Shown here piece by piece: positions 1 to 9,023 of a DNA stretch of 64,000 bases (positions are counted from its first letter, which is position 1; each line of letters opens with the position of its first letter). The notes beneath the pieces are model-generated. The model made no database searches. It was not told the origin of the DNA and worked only from the letters and a program-made list of their open reading frames with translations. The translations under genes and the position numbers were made by a program. The stretch is from Litorilituus sp. (GTDB lineage: Bacteria; Pseudomonadota; Gammaproteobacteria; Enterobacterales; Alteromonadaceae), in the NCBI GenBank assembly GCA_030754235.1, contig JASMAS010000015.1, positions 1 to 64,000 of the forward strand. The letters are read 5' to 3'.

Positions 1-504
1 CACATGCTGTAAACGAATTTTATTAATATTTGAATACCACCAATCAGAGCAGCTAAGGCGATTAAGCGTTGGTATGTGTGGCTCATTGCTATCAAATGTA
101 GGTATTTCTATTGAGTATTTATATGCGAAAGCACGACAAATATTATAAGCAGTTTCATTTTCCCCATACTCAACAATAATTAATCGACATTTATGCGCTG
201 ATTCTTTGCAAAAACTTTTAACCTCAGTATGTGAGCTTGAAAGGTTAAAATCATGGAGAATTAACTTTTTATCAATTCGACCAATAAAAAGGTTAGCTTC
301 ATATAAACTCTTTTCTTGATAAATTCGTAAATATTGATTTGCCAAAGCATCGGCTAGGTATGGGTGACGATTGAATATTTTTTGTCGGTAAGAATGACAT
401 TCACGTGTACCAATGCCATTTAGCTTTGATGGCAAAAAAGTGTCAAAACTATGCCATTTTCCAGCCCTATCAGGACTAACTGAGACTAATGGTGTCTCAG
501 AACG
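1..504 (-). pseudogene. Phage replication gene A (GpA-like) fragment, runs off left edge
   Basis: The minus strand is open in one frame from the left edge to about position 634, giving some 165 codons beyond the tmRNA terminator. The translation contains a segment rich in Leu, Ala and Tyr (YLADALANQYLRIYQ) and ends near the edge with RLSCSDWWYSNINKIR. This resembles the RLxxxxWWxxxL motif of P2-type replication endonucleases (Phage_GPA family) ahead of their catalytic region. No in-frame ATG or GTG lies between the tmRNA gene and codon 1-3 at the edge; only TTG codons at 433-435 and 343-345 could start it. It therefore looks N-terminally truncated: a prophage or island remnant beside ssrA. 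Family assignment is from remembered motifs, not a search, and the catalytic domain lies outside the window. Confidence 0.55.
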
Positions 505-540
505 AAAAAAGCTACAGCCTTTATTTCTAAGGGCTATAGC
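504..540 (-). terminator. Rho-independent terminator of ssrA
   Basis: Read on the minus strand, a 9-bp stem (GCTATAGCC with GGCTGTAGC, one G-U pair) closes an 11-12 nt loop and is followed by a run of six T. It lies 33 nt past the tmRNA CCA end and on its other side meets the phage-like open frame. Confidence 0.75.
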
Positions 541-572
541 CTGATTCTGTTGACTTTCGTCAACCTTTAATT

Positions 573-923
573 TGGTGGAGCGGGGGGGAGTTGAACCCCC
601 GTCCAAAAAACCTACATCCTCGGTACTACATGTTTAGTCGATTATTTATTTAACCAATTAGACGCCAATCGACAGGCTTCGTCATGGTGAGTTTGATACT
701 ATTTTGCGGTTCAGCCTCAAACAAGCTTCCCTCGCTAACCTATTTGGGGTGACCATCAATCCTCGAGACAATAGGTGAGACTATGAGGTGATGGCTAGCC
801 TTAGGCGGCTAGTGCGAACGTTTCGTCGTTTGCAATTATAGTTTTGCGGCTTTTTACCAGGCCAACCGCCCCTGGACATGCACCTTGGGTTTCGTGAATC
901 TTGTCGAATCCTAAATCCGCCCC
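573..923 (-). ncRNA. ssrA: tmRNA (transfer-messenger RNA)
   Basis: This is the tmRNA that rescues stalled ribosomes together with SmpB. The 5' end begins GGGGCGGATTTAGGATTCGA, the conserved tRNA-like start. The 3' end carries the T-arm sequence GGGTTCAACTCCC and a terminal CTCCACCA encoded in the DNA. The length of about 351 nt is normal. The mRNA-like part encodes the tag ANDETFALAA. The gene lies just upstream of nothing else on its strand except smpB, which is encoded behind it in the same direction, as in many gammaproteobacteria. The 3' end of ssrA is a known integration site, which fits the phage fragment next to it. Confidence 0.97.
801..833 (-). other. tmRNA proteolysis-tag reading frame
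   Basis: The frame runs from the resume codon GCA (831-833) to the stop TAA (801-803) and encodes ANDETFALAA. The E. coli tag is ANDENYALAA, so Asn-Tyr is replaced by Thr-Phe, while the terminal ALAA recognised by ClpXP is kept. With the Ala from the charged tRNA-like domain the full tag is 11 residues. Confidence 0.92.
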
Positions 924-959
924 AAAGTTAATTCACTATATTCTAGCGATATTAAGCTA

Positions 960-988
960 ATTATACCGCGCTTAACGGTTAAGGCCAA
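960..988 (-). promoter_or_regulatory. Sigma-70 promoter of ssrA
   Basis: On the minus strand TTGGCC (983-988) and a perfect TATAAT (960-965) are separated by 17 nt. Transcription would start about 30 nt before the mature tmRNA 5' end, consistent with RNase P processing of a precursor. Confidence 0.7.
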
Positions 989-1011
989 ATGAAATAATCA
1001 ATTTGTTACCT

Positions 1012-1494
1012 TTACTCTTTGTTTTTCATCATTCTACCCTGTTCAACTTTCCATTCTCTGTCTTTTATATCGGCGCGTTTGTCATGATCTTTTTTACCTT
1101 TACCGAGATAAAACTCTAGTTTTACCCAGCACTTTTTCCAGTACATCGCGGTGGCGATTAAAGAAAATCCATTACGTTCTACAGCACCAATAAGCTTATC
1201 AAGCTCTCTACGGTTTAAAAGTAGCTTTCTTGGGCGAACAGGATCACAAACTACGTGACTCGAGGCTGATATCAACGGGTGGATTTCAGCGCCGACTAGA
1301 TAAGCCTCGCGATCTTTTATATGTACATAGCAATCGGAAATGTTTACTTTGCCGTTGCGAATACTTTTAATTTCCCATCCTTGCAGGCTCATACCGGCTT
1401 CAAACTTGTCGGTTAGGGTATAGTTATGCCTAGCTTTCTTGTTCAAAGCAATGGTGTTACTGTTAGATTTATTTTTTGATTTTTTCTTAGCCAT
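1012..1494 (-). CDS. smpB: SsrA-binding protein SmpB
   Basis: SmpB binds the tRNA-like domain of tmRNA and delivers it to stalled ribosomes. The 160-residue product has the OB-fold signature NKKARHNY (about 18-25), [13 protein letters not shown] (34-46), and a basic C-terminal tail with [13 protein letters not shown] that folds in the decoding centre. I chose the ATG at 1492-1494 (MAKKK) because an AGGA ribosome site lies 6 nt upstream. An upstream in-frame ATG at 1510-1512 would add six residues and has no good site. It sits directly upstream of ssrA on the same strand and diverges from ratA. Confidence 0.97.
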   Translation of the reverse strand: MAKKKSKNKSNSNTIALNKKARHNYTLTDKFEAGMSLQGWEIKSIRNGKVNISDCYVHIKDREAYLVGAEIHPLISASSHVVCDPVRPRKLLLNRRELDKLIGAVERNGFSLIATAMYWKKCWVKLEFYLGKGKKDHDKRADIKDREWKVEQGRMMKNKE

Positions 1495-1637
1495 CATTTT
1501 TCCTATCATCAATCGCGGTTATTATACGGAGAATATCGCGCAATTAAATGAGAAATTTATCTTTTATTGGATAATGCGCTTTTTGCTCTATTTTGTTATT
1601 ATACTCTTGTTAAATAACTTGAGGTCTAATAGAAGCA

Positions 1638-2078
1638 ATGCCAGCGATAAACCGTAGTGCGCTTGTCATGTATAGTGTCGAGCAGATGTATCAATTAATT
1701 AATGATGTTTCAGCTTATCCAAGCTTTTTACCTGACTGTAGCGGTAGTAAAATCATAAGCCAAGATGATAATTCGGTTACGGCAGCCTTGCTAGTCTCAA
1801 AAGGAGGCATCAAAAAATGGTTTACCACGCAAAACACCCTTATTTCGAATCAAGAAGTACAGTTGACTTTAGTTGATGGTCCTTTTAATAAATTACAGGG
1901 TAGTTGGCAGTTAAAAGCTTTGACAGAAGATGCATGTAAAGTAAGTTTGGCACTTGAATATGAGTTTTCAAACAAAATGTTTGATGTAGCTTTCGGTCGT
2001 GTATTTACTCACTTAACCAATAATATGGTACAAGCCTTTACGCAACGCGCTAAAGATGTTTACGGGGTTAATGATTAA
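1638..2078 (+). CDS. ratA: RatA/YfjG family START-like protein
   Basis: The product is a 146-residue single-domain START/polyketide-cyclase fold protein of the RatA (YfjG/Coq10-like) family. It begins MPAINRSALVMYSVEQMYQL and carries the family segment DVSAYPSFLPDCSGSK. Proteins of this family are described either as inhibitors of 70S assembly (RatA in E. coli) or as Coq10-like ubiquinone-binding proteins; the sequence does not decide. It diverges from smpB and its 3' end overlaps rnfH by 8 nt, so the two genes are almost certainly co-transcribed, as in enteric bacteria. Family assignment is strong; the molecular role is uncertain. Confidence 0.92.
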   Translation: MPAINRSALVMYSVEQMYQLINDVSAYPSFLPDCSGSKIISQDDNSVTAALLVSKGGIKKWFTTQNTLISNQEVQLTLVDGPFNKLQGSWQLKALTEDACKVSLALEYEFSNKMFDVAFGRVFTHLTNNMVQAFTQRAKDVYGVND

Positions 2079-2460
2079 AATGGCAGCAGTAGTTGATCAA
2101 AACAGTAGCGATAACCATGAAGTGATGATTCATATCGAAGTTGTTTATGGGCTTGCAGATAAGCAAAAGCTCTTGGCTTTACCCGTAAATAAAGGAACTA
2201 CCATTGAACAAGCGATTATTGAGTCGGGTATTCTTGGTTTATTTTCAGAAATCGACTTGAAAGTTAATAAAGTTGGCGTGTGGAATAAAGCGGTAAAACT
2301 TACTGACGTTGTTCAAGATTTAGATCGAATTGAAGTTTATCGCCCATTGATTGCCGATCCTAAAGAAGTCAGAAAACGTCGCGCTGAAAAAGCTAAGCAA
2401 GAAGGTCGAGCAGATAAAACAACAGGGGGACGGGTTAACCCGTTGTCTAAAAGAGATTAG
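2071..2460 (+). CDS. rnfH: RnfH family ubiquitin-like protein
   Basis: This small beta-grasp protein of the RnfH/UPF0125 family contains the conserved segment DRIEVYRPLIADPKEVRKRR near its C-terminus and KVNKVGVWNKAVKL before it. E. coli RnfH is 96 residues; here 129 are predicted because of a longer N-terminus and C-terminal tail. The start is uncertain: ATG 2071 overlaps the ratA stop, ATG 2080 follows it closely, and ATG 2125 sits right before the conserved core. The function of RnfH is not settled; some rnf operons encode homologues, but here it belongs to the ratA pair and faces bamE. Confidence 0.88.
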   Translation: MIKMAAVVDQNSSDNHEVMIHIEVVYGLADKQKLLALPVNKGTTIEQAIIESGILGLFSEIDLKVNKVGVWNKAVKLTDVVQDLDRIEVYRPLIADPKEVRKRRAEKAKQEGRADKTTGGRVNPLSKRD

Positions 2461-2593
2461 TTAATATGCCTAGTTTAATAACGAATACCTATTACATTAA
2501 TAAATTAGTCAGCTTAGAACAAACAACATTACTTAAACATAGTTATTTTATATTTCATTCATTTTGAGCGGTTAATTAATTCGCTAAATGTTC

Positions 2594-2613
2594 AATTAAT
2601 GTACTTGGTATAA
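2594..2613. repeat. Short intergenic repeat copy (TTGGTAT type)
   Basis: AATTAATGTACTTGGTATAA recurs almost identically at 49827-49846 (14 identical bases, then one change). Both copies lie in the gap between convergent genes. Related TTGGTAT sequences occur at 30557-30592, 31364 and 44581. Confidence 0.45.
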
Positions 2614-2626
2614 TCTTTTTCTAAAT

Positions 2627-2655
2627 CAAAAAACGGCTAACTGGCCGTTTTTTAT
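2627..2655. terminator. Bidirectional terminator between rnfH and bamE
   Basis: A hairpin with arms AAAACGGC and GCCGTTTT around the loop TAACTG is flanked by A on the left and T on the right, so it can end both the rnfH and bamE transcripts, which converge here. Confidence 0.75.
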
Positions 2656-2678
2656 TCTTAAACTTTTGTGCTACCTGA

Positions 2679-3050
2679 TTAATTTTTTTTCATTTTATCT
2701 GTAGGAGCATTAAAAGGAACATTAAAGTTCTCAGATAACTTAAAATCTCCTGAAGCAGAGACTAGTTTGTCATCTTCAAATGTTATGGTGAAGTTCTTTT
2801 GCATGTTTAATTTTTCACTTCGGCCAGACTTAAAGCGGTAAATATAATTCCAAGTATTTTGGTCAAAAGAGTCTATTACAACAGGGCTACCTAAAACAAA
2901 CTTTACTTGCTCTTTAGTCATACCTATTTGAATTTTATCAATACTTTTTTGCTCAAGGTAATTGCCTTGAGGAATATCTATACGATAAACCCAGCTTGAA
3001 CAAGCAGAAAGTGATAGTGCGATAGTGATTATTGAAATTCGAAACAGCAT
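2679..3050 (-). CDS. bamE: Outer membrane assembly lipoprotein BamE
   Basis: BamE (SmpA) is a small lipoprotein of the BAM complex that inserts beta-barrel proteins into the outer membrane. The 123-residue product has a lipoprotein signal ending LSLSAC, with the lipidated Cys at 17. It carries the family core: IDKIQIGMTKEQVKFVLGSP followed by W-Y-Y-R positions (NTWNYIYRF). It is encoded downstream of recN on the same strand, as in E. coli, but a gap of about 130 nt with a TAATCCGTTTGG repeat-like sequence separates them. Assignment is firm. Confidence 0.95.
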   Translation of the reverse strand: MLFRISIITIALSLSACSSWVYRIDIPQGNYLEQKSIDKIQIGMTKEQVKFVLGSPVVIDSFDQNTWNYIYRFKSGRSEKLNMQKNFTITFEDDKLVSASGDFKLSENFNVPFNAPTDKMKKN

Positions 3051-3182
3051 GAAGTTATTATTACCTTAATTGGACTACTATAAAAGCATGAGCAGGGATA
3101 ATAACGAAGCACGGGCTGAGATTCAAAATTATTTTAAATAAATTTTACAGCACAACGCTAAATTAATCCGTTTGGCATTGGT

Positions 3183-4865
3183 TTAACTAGCCAGTAACTC
3201 TTTTGCATTGGCTAAACTATGCTCTGATATTTTATCTCCTGCTAACAAGCGAGCTATTTCTTTGATGCGACTTTGCTTACTTAGTTCCGTTACATTTGTT
3301 TGGGTTTTCTCACCGTCAGTTAATTTACTGACAAACAATTGTTGATGCCCCTTGCAGGCAACTTGCGGTAAATGAGTGACACAAATAACTTGGGTGTTTT
3401 TTGATAATTGTTGAAGTTTTTTGCCAACCATCGCTGCAGTAGGACCACTAATTCCAACATCAACTTCATCAAAAATCAAGGTTGGTGTTACGACTTTATC
3501 GGCTAAAATAACTTGCATAGCTAGACTGATTCTTGACAGTTCGCCTCCTGAAGCTACTTTATTCATCGCTTCTAGTGCTTGGCCAGGGTTGATACTTACT
3601 TGAAAGTCAATTTTATCTACACCGTTGATTGAAATATTAGCAGAGGTATTTTGTTGAGGTTCATTTTTTATGGAGATAAAGAAGCGACCATTAGGCATAT
3701 TAAGTTCTTGCATACTTTTGCTAATTAGTGCACTAAGTTTACATGCTGCTTGCGATCTTGATTTTGATAAGGCATTAGCCGATTCATGGTACAAAATCTT
3801 TGTTTTCTCAAGCTCATTAATAACAAGATCAAGTCTTGATTCATCATGGCATATTTCACTTAATGTCTGCTTTAGCTGCTGATGAGTTTCATAGAGCATT
3901 TCTGGTGAAATATTGTGTTTTTTTGCTAGTTGTAATGAGGTTGAATAACGCTCTTCAATGAAAGCATAGGCTTGTGGATCTAGCTCTAAGTGTTGATAAT
4001 AACTTTTTAGATCTGTTTTCGCCTCTTCCAGTTGAATTAGACTGTCGTTTAATAAGGTAGCAACACTTTCTAACTTATCATCAACACGCATTATAGACGC
4101 AATATTATCAGAGCATTGGCGTAGAGCGTCTAGCACATTAAAACTTTCGTCATCGGCTAATGTTTGTAACGAAGCGAGGGTAGTCTCAAGTAGATCTTGG
4201 GCGTTAGCGTGGCGTTTGTAGTCCTTCTCTAAAGATTTGAACTCATTTTGTTGAGGAGAAAATTCATCAAGCTCAATGACTTGATATTGTATTAACTGTT
4301 GTTGAGCTTCTCGCTGGTGTTTACTTTCTTGTAGCTCTACTAATTCTTTGTTTAAGTTATGCCATTGCTTATAATAATGTTTTACATCATCCAGTAATAA
4401 CGGGTGACTGGCATACTCATCAAGTAATTTACACTGTTGGCTAGATTTTACGATGAGCTGATGGTCATGTTGCCCATGAATATTAATCAATAGTTGTCCA
4501 ATTTCTTTTAGTTGTACTAACGGCACTTGGCTGCCATTTATATAAGCTTTTGAGCGTCCTTCACTTGAAATGATTCGGCGCAAAATACATACCGTATCAG
4601 ACTCTAAGTCTAAGTCATGCTGTTGTAACCATTGTTGAGCGGCTAGATTGTTTTGGGTTTCAAAGGTAGCAGCAAGCTCAGCTTTTTTACAATGAGGCCG
4701 AACTGCATTGGTTGTAGCTCGCTCACCTAAACATAAACCTAACGCATCTATGGCGATGGACTTACCTGCACCTGTTTCACCAGTAATAGTTGTCATGCCT
4801 TGTTGCCAGTCAATATCAAGAGATTGAACAATAGCGAAGTTTTGAATGTTAAGGTGTAAAAGCAT
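3183..4865 (-). CDS. recN: DNA repair protein RecN
   Basis: RecN is an SMC-like ATPase that acts on double-strand breaks in recombinational repair. The 560-residue product has a Walker A GETGAGKS at 29-36, long central coiled-coil arms, an ABC signature SGGELSR near 439 and Walker B LIFDEVD near 463. The start chosen is ATG 4863-4865 (MLLHLNIQNFAIV), matching the family N-terminus; an ATG three codons upstream has an AAGGG directly against it, too close to serve. Two abutting LexA boxes lie 23-54 nt upstream, so it is an SOS gene. It lies between nadK and bamE as in E. coli. Confidence 0.97.
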   Translation of the reverse strand: MLLHLNIQNFAIVQSLDIDWQQGMTTITGETGAGKSIAIDALGLCLGERATTNAVRPHCKKAELAATFETQNNLAAQQWLQQHDLDLESDTVCILRRIISSEGRSKAYINGSQVPLVQLKEIGQLLINIHGQHDHQLIVKSSQQCKLLDEYASHPLLLDDVKHYYKQWHNLNKELVELQESKHQREAQQQLIQYQVIELDEFSPQQNEFKSLEKDYKRHANAQDLLETTLASLQTLADDESFNVLDALRQCSDNIASIMRVDDKLESVATLLNDSLIQLEEAKTDLKSYYQHLELDPQAYAFIEERYSTSLQLAKKHNISPEMLYETHQQLKQTLSEICHDESRLDLVINELEKTKILYHESANALSKSRSQAACKLSALISKSMQELNMPNGRFFISIKNEPQQNTSANISINGVDKIDFQVSINPGQALEAMNKVASGGELSRISLAMQVILADKVVTPTLIFDEVDVGISGPTAAMVGKKLQQLSKNTQVICVTHLPQVACKGHQQLFVSKLTDGEKTQTNVTELSKQSRIKEIARLLAGDKISEHSLANAKELLAS

Positions 4866-4887
4866 GCTTGCCATCCCTTAAAGGTTG

Positions 4888-4919
4888 CTGTATAAATTTA
4901 TAGCTGTTAATTTATACAG
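4888..4919 (-). promoter_or_regulatory. Two adjacent LexA boxes upstream of recN
   Basis: CTGTTAATTTATACAG (4904-4919) is a perfect CTGT-N8-ACAG SOS box. Immediately next to it CTGTATAAATTTATAG (4888-4903) matches at all but one conserved base. E. coli recN also has more than one LexA site, so tight SOS repression is expected. Confidence 0.88.
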
Positions 4920-4966
4920 TAATTATAGGTAATGCAAATACTTTTTGAATTTACTTCGCTGTTTAA

Positions 4967-5848
4967 CTAATAAAGCTTATTGCCCCAGCTTAATTTGCTG
5001 CGCAGTACATTAAAATAATCATGATTTAATGGATGTACTAAGCGAATAGTGTACTCACTCTTTTTAATAATTACTTCATCGCCGGGCATAACGGCTAAAA
5101 TAACATGACCATCGCAACTTACTTGTAAACTTTCTTGGTTTTCATTAGCCAGAATAAGTTTAATTTCACTCTCGCCATCAACCACAATTGGGCGGCTAGT
5201 TAATGTATGAGGAAACATTGGCACTAAAGATAAAGCATTTAAATTTGGAGTTAAAATGGGACCGCCAGCAGACATTGAATAGGCAGTAGAGCCCGTAGGG
5301 GTTGAAATAATTAGACCGTCTGAGCGTTGACTGAACATAAACGAGTTATCGATGTAAACTTCAAACTCTATCATACTGGCCACTTTCCCTGCATGAAGAA
5401 CGGCTTCGTTAACGGCACTATTTGAGCTTTTCAATTTACCATGACGATACACTTCAGCTTCGATGATAAAGCGCTGCTCTGAGCGTGATTCTCCCGCTAA
5501 TATTTTAGCTAAGGGGTCAATGATGTCGTTAGGTGCAAGGTCAGTTAAAAAACCTAAATTGCCACGGTTCACACCAATAACACCAATATTGTAACAAGCC
5601 AAAACACGTGCAGCACCCAACATATATCCATCACCGCCTACCACAATGGCTAGATCTGCTTGCTCGCCAATATCAGTAAGAGCCCGTACTTGCATGTCAT
5701 CTATTGATATTGAGTTGGCAACAGAGTTTTCTACTAACACATTATAGTGGTTATCCCGTAAATATTGATGCAGTGCAAAAATTGTTGCGCTTGCACCTTG
5801 GTGATTTGGCTTACCGATAAGTCCAATAGTGTTGTAAAGTTTGCTCAT
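4967..5848 (-). CDS. nadK: NAD kinase
   Basis: NAD kinase phosphorylates NAD to NADP using ATP or polyphosphate. The 293-residue product has the diagnostic GGDG motif at 71-74 ([14 protein letters not shown]), the NE motif in [10 protein letters not shown] around 142-148, and the glycine-rich segment [15 protein letters not shown] near 185. Length and motifs are those of bacterial NadK. It is upstream of recN on the same strand with about 100 nt containing the LexA boxes between them, so recN has its own SOS promoter. It diverges from grpE, reproducing the enteric arrangement. Confidence 0.97.
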   Translation of the reverse strand: MSKLYNTIGLIGKPNHQGASATIFALHQYLRDNHYNVLVENSVANSISIDDMQVRALTDIGEQADLAIVVGGDGYMLGAARVLACYNIGVIGVNRGNLGFLTDLAPNDIIDPLAKILAGESRSEQRFIIEAEVYRHGKLKSSNSAVNEAVLHAGKVASMIEFEVYIDNSFMFSQRSDGLIISTPTGSTAYSMSAGGPILTPNLNALSLVPMFPHTLTSRPIVVDGESEIKLILANENQESLQVSCDGHVILAVMPGDEVIIKKSEYTIRLVHPLNHDYFNVLRSKLSWGNKLY

Positions 5849-5965
5849 GACAATTATTTCTTAATTTACTGATTTATATCTAAGTATATGTGCAGTTTCG
5901 CTGTATTTGAATAGCTTGTAAAGTTAGCATTTGATAATATACTTTTAATTTAGTGTGAAATTGAG

Positions 5966-5991
5966 CTTGAATAAGAAAATATTGCCCCCAT
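5966..5991 (+). promoter_or_regulatory. Sigma-32 heat-shock promoter of grpE
   Basis: CTTGAAT (5966-5972) and CCCCAT (5986-5991) are separated by 13 nt, close to the RpoH consensus CTTGAAA-N13/14-CCCCAT. It lies about 55 nt before the grpE start. Confidence 0.8.
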
Positions 5992-6049
5992 GAATAGCTC
6001 CATTGCATTTTTATTATTGAAAATTATTTAGTTTTAATTGGAGTTTTTT

Positions 6050-6679
6050 ATGACTACAGAGTCAGCAAAATCTGACGAGAAGCCAACAGCGGAGCAGTTA
6101 GCCGAAGAAATTGTGCAACAAGCAGAAGAGCAAGTTGAAGAGCAGCATGTACATGCTCATGAAATGATCAGTGATGAGCAAGAGCGTATTAATGAATTAG
6201 AGTTAGCTTTAGCAACAGCACAGGCTACAGTTTCTGAACAGAAAGATTCAGTTATTCGTGCAAAAGCTGAAGTAGATAATATTCGTCGCAGAGCCGCGCA
6301 AGATGTTGAGAAAGCCCGTAAGTTTGCTTTAGAGAAGTTTGCTAGCGAAATGTTAACTGTGGTAGATAACCTAGAACGTGGTTTAGCCACTATTGATGCA
6401 GACGCTGAAGAGCAAAAAGCAACTTTTGAAGGTGTTAATTTAACGCTGCAAGGTTTGTTATCAGGTCTAGAGAAATTTGGTGTTAAAGCTGTTGATCCTT
6501 TAGATCAACCATTTAATCCCGAATTACATCAAGCAATGTCAATGCAGGAAGTGCCAGATGTTGCTCCTAATACCGTTATTGCCGTAATGCAAAAAGGTTA
6601 TGAATTAAATGGTCGCTTAATTCGACCAGCGATGGTTATGGTTTCTAAGGCAGCTCCTGCGGTAGATACTTCAGCTTAA
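6050..6679 (+). CDS. grpE: Nucleotide exchange factor GrpE
   Basis: GrpE releases ADP from DnaK and so drives the chaperone cycle. The 209-residue product has an acidic, Glu/Gln-rich N-terminal part, a long coiled-coil helix (about 45-105) including [10 protein letters not shown], and the C-terminal beta domain with the signature [10 protein letters not shown]...VPNT-like (residues [31 protein letters not shown] split across 165-200). ATG 6050 is preferred because GGAG lies 6 nt upstream; the ATG at 6038 lies before that site. It has its own sigma-32 promoter and terminator, and lies directly upstream of dnaK rather than inside one operon with it. Confidence 0.96.
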   Translation: MTTESAKSDEKPTAEQLAEEIVQQAEEQVEEQHVHAHEMISDEQERINELELALATAQATVSEQKDSVIRAKAEVDNIRRRAAQDVEKARKFALEKFASEMLTVVDNLERGLATIDADAEEQKATFEGVNLTLQGLLSGLEKFGVKAVDPLDQPFNPELHQAMSMQEVPDVAPNTVIAVMQKGYELNGRLIRPAMVMVSKAAPAVDTSA

Positions 6680-6707
6680 TAATAAAGCAACCAAAGTCGA
6701 TAACATC

Positions 6708-6738
6708 AAATCCGTTAATGAGAATTAGCGGATTTTTT
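6708..6738 (+). terminator. Terminator of grpE
   Basis: A 12-bp stem (AAATCCGTTAAT with ATTAGCGGATTT, one G-T pair) closed by a GAGA tetraloop is followed by T6. This is a strong intrinsic terminator separating grpE from dnaK. Confidence 0.82.
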
Positions 6739-6800
6739 GCATTTTAATAGGCTTATTAGCACTAAATATGCTTTTTTTTACATTTTTTTCTTCTCTATAG

Positions 6801-6827
6801 TTGAAAAGTAATTTGCCGACCCCACTT
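6801..6827 (+). promoter_or_regulatory. Sigma-32 heat-shock promoter of dnaK
   Basis: TTGAAAA (6801-6807) and CCCCACTT (6820-6827) are spaced 12 nt apart, close to the RpoH consensus. A leader of about 75 nt follows before the dnaK start at 6911. Confidence 0.75.
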
Positions 6828-6910
6828 ACTATTTCAACAACAAATTAGATTAAACCTTTTACTTACAGCCAATAAAGAGGCTAAGTAAAAAATGAATAGG
6901 AGCTCCCATC

Positions 6911-8830
6911 ATGGGCAAAATAATCGGTATTGACCTAGGAACAACTAACTCATGTGTAGCTGTTTTAGACGGCGAAAGTGTTCGCGTAATTGAAAATGCA
7001 GAAGGCGATCGTACAACCCCTTCAATTATTGCTTACACAGAAGAAGGCGAAACATTAGTAGGTCAACCTGCTAAACGCCAATCAGTAACAAATCCAACAA
7101 ATACTTTATTTGCTATTAAGCGTTTAATTGGTCGTCGCTTCGAAGATAAAGAAGTGCAGCGCGATATTGAAATTATGCCTTTTGGTATCGTTAAAGCTGA
7201 CAATGGCGATGCTTGGGTTAAAGCAAAAGATAAAAATGTTGCGCCACCACAGGTTTCTGCTGAAGTTTTAAAGAAAATGAAAAAAACAGCAGAAGATTTT
7301 CTAGGTGAAAGTGTTTCTGAAGCAGTAATAACTGTGCCTGCTTATTTTAATGATTCACAACGTCAAGCAACTAAAGATGCTGGTCGTATTGCTGGTCTTG
7401 ATGTTAAGCGTATTATCAATGAACCAACGGCTGCCGCGCTAGCTTACGGTATGGACAAGTCTAAAGGTGATAAGGTTGTAGCTGTATACGATTTAGGTGG
7501 TGGTACCTTCGACATCTCAATTATTGAAATTGATGAAGTAGAAGGCGAGCACACGTTTGAAGTATTAGCAACTAATGGTGATACTCACTTAGGTGGTGAA
7601 GATTTCGATAACCGTTTAATTAATTATCTTGTTGATGAGTTCAAGAAAGATCAAGGTATGGATTTAACCGCTGATCCACTTGCTATGCAGCGTTTAAAAG
7701 AAGCCGCTGAAAAAGCAAAATGTGAACTTTCTTCTGCACAACAAACCGATGTTAATTTGCCGTATATCACAGCAGATGGTTCTGGTCCTAAGCACATGAA
7801 CATCAAAGTAACTCGCGCTAAGCTTGAATCTTTAGTTGAAGATATGGTTAAAGCGACTTTAGAGCCGTTAAAAATTGCTCTTAAAGATGCTGATTTATCA
7901 ACAAGTGATGTCGATGATGTTATTTTGGTTGGTGGTCAAACACGTATGCCAATGGTACAAAAAGCAGTTACTGATTTCTTCGGTAAAGAGCCACGTAAAG
8001 ATGTTAACCCAGATGAAGCCGTAGCATCAGGTGCAGCGGTACAAGCAGGCGTTCTTTCTGGTGATGTGACCGACGTACTTCTTCTTGATGTTACGCCGTT
8101 ATCATTAGGCATTGAAACAATGGGTGGTGTGATGACTAAGGTTATCGACAAAAACACGACCATTCCAACAAAACAATCGCAAACCTTCTCAACCGCTGAT
8201 GATAACCAAGCTGCGGTAACGGTTCATGTCGTCCAAGGTGAGCGTAAGCAAGCTGCGGCTAACAAATCTTTAGGTCAATTTAATCTTGAAGGTATTGATC
8301 CGGCTCCACGCGGTACACCTCAAATCGAAGTCACTTTTGATATTGATGCTGATGGTATCTTGCATGTAACAGCCAAAGATAAGAATACTGGTAAAGAACA
8401 AAAAATTACTATCAAGGCATCTTCTGGTTTATCAGATGAAGAAGTAGAACAAATGGTAAATGATGCAGAAGCTAACGCTGATGCTGATGCTAAATTTGAA
8501 GATCTAGTTACTGCACGTAACCAAGCTGATGGTATGGTTCACGCTACTCGCAAGCAAGTTGAAGAAGCAGGTGATGAGTTACCAAACGAAGACAAAGAGA
8601 AAATTGAAGCCGCTATTACCGAACTTGAAGAAGTCATTAAAGGTGACGACAAAGAAGTAATTGATGCTAAATCTCAAGCGCTAATGGAAGCATCGGCTAA
8701 ACTAATGGAGCTTGCGCAAGCAAAAGCACAAGGTGCTCCAGAAGGAGCTGCTCCTGAAGCTGATGGCGGCGCAGCCCCTGCAGATGATGTAGTAGATGCA
8801 GAGTTTGAAGAGGTTAAAGACGATAAGTAA
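6911..8830 (+). CDS. dnaK: Molecular chaperone DnaK (Hsp70)
   Basis: DnaK binds exposed hydrophobic segments of client proteins in an ATP cycle with DnaJ and GrpE. The 639-residue product has the N-terminal ATPase motif [11 protein letters not shown] (4-14), the phosphate-2 motif [10 protein letters not shown] near 194-203, the adenosine motif [10 protein letters not shown] near 338-347, a substrate domain from about 390, and the acidic tail [18 protein letters not shown] lies just before the ATG. It is followed by a terminator and then dnaJ, the usual order. Regulated by sigma-32 from the promoter at 6801. Confidence 0.99.
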   Translation: MGKIIGIDLGTTNSCVAVLDGESVRVIENAEGDRTTPSIIAYTEEGETLVGQPAKRQSVTNPTNTLFAIKRLIGRRFEDKEVQRDIEIMPFGIVKADNGDAWVKAKDKNVAPPQVSAEVLKKMKKTAEDFLGESVSEAVITVPAYFNDSQRQATKDAGRIAGLDVKRIINEPTAAALAYGMDKSKGDKVVAVYDLGGGTFDISIIEIDEVEGEHTFEVLATNGDTHLGGEDFDNRLINYLVDEFKKDQGMDLTADPLAMQRLKEAAEKAKCELSSAQQTDVNLPYITADGSGPKHMNIKVTRAKLESLVEDMVKATLEPLKIALKDADLSTSDVDDVILVGGQTRMPMVQKAVTDFFGKEPRKDVNPDEAVASGAAVQAGVLSGDVTDVLLLDVTPLSLGIETMGGVMTKVIDKNTTIPTKQSQTFSTADDNQAAVTVHVVQGERKQAAANKSLGQFNLEGIDPAPRGTPQIEVTFDIDADGILHVTAKDKNTGKEQKITIKASSGLSDEEVEQMVNDAEANADADAKFEDLVTARNQADGMVHATRKQVEEAGDELPNEDKEKIEAAITELEEVIKGDDKEVIDAKSQALMEASAKLMELAQAKAQGAPEGAAPEADGGAAPADDVVDAEFEEVKDDK

Positions 8831-8961
8831 TTATTTGTCTACTGACTTGCTTTATAGCAACGTTGGAAGTACTCAAGTATAATCATATGCTCGGTGTTTC
8901 CGCGTTACTTTAAAGCGACTTAGCGACAACTAATTTACTTTAGATTTTCGTTGTTATTCTT

Positions 8962-8985
8962 AAAGCGTCGGTTACGGCGCTTTTT
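8962..8985 (+). terminator. Terminator between dnaK and dnaJ
   Basis: AAAGCGTC and GGCGCTTT form an 8-bp stem (one G-U) around GGTTAC, followed by T5. It may be partial, with dnaJ receiving read-through or using its own promoter. Confidence 0.65.
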
Positions 8986-9023
8986 GTGTGTTAAGTAAGA
9001 GAAAAATAATTTTAATTTTGGTT

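Noticed and set aside
1439-1657. Plus-strand frame with hydrophobic translation between smpB and ratA
   Set aside because: It overlaps the smpB start region on the other strand and ratA, and its hydrophobic character comes from T-rich sequence.
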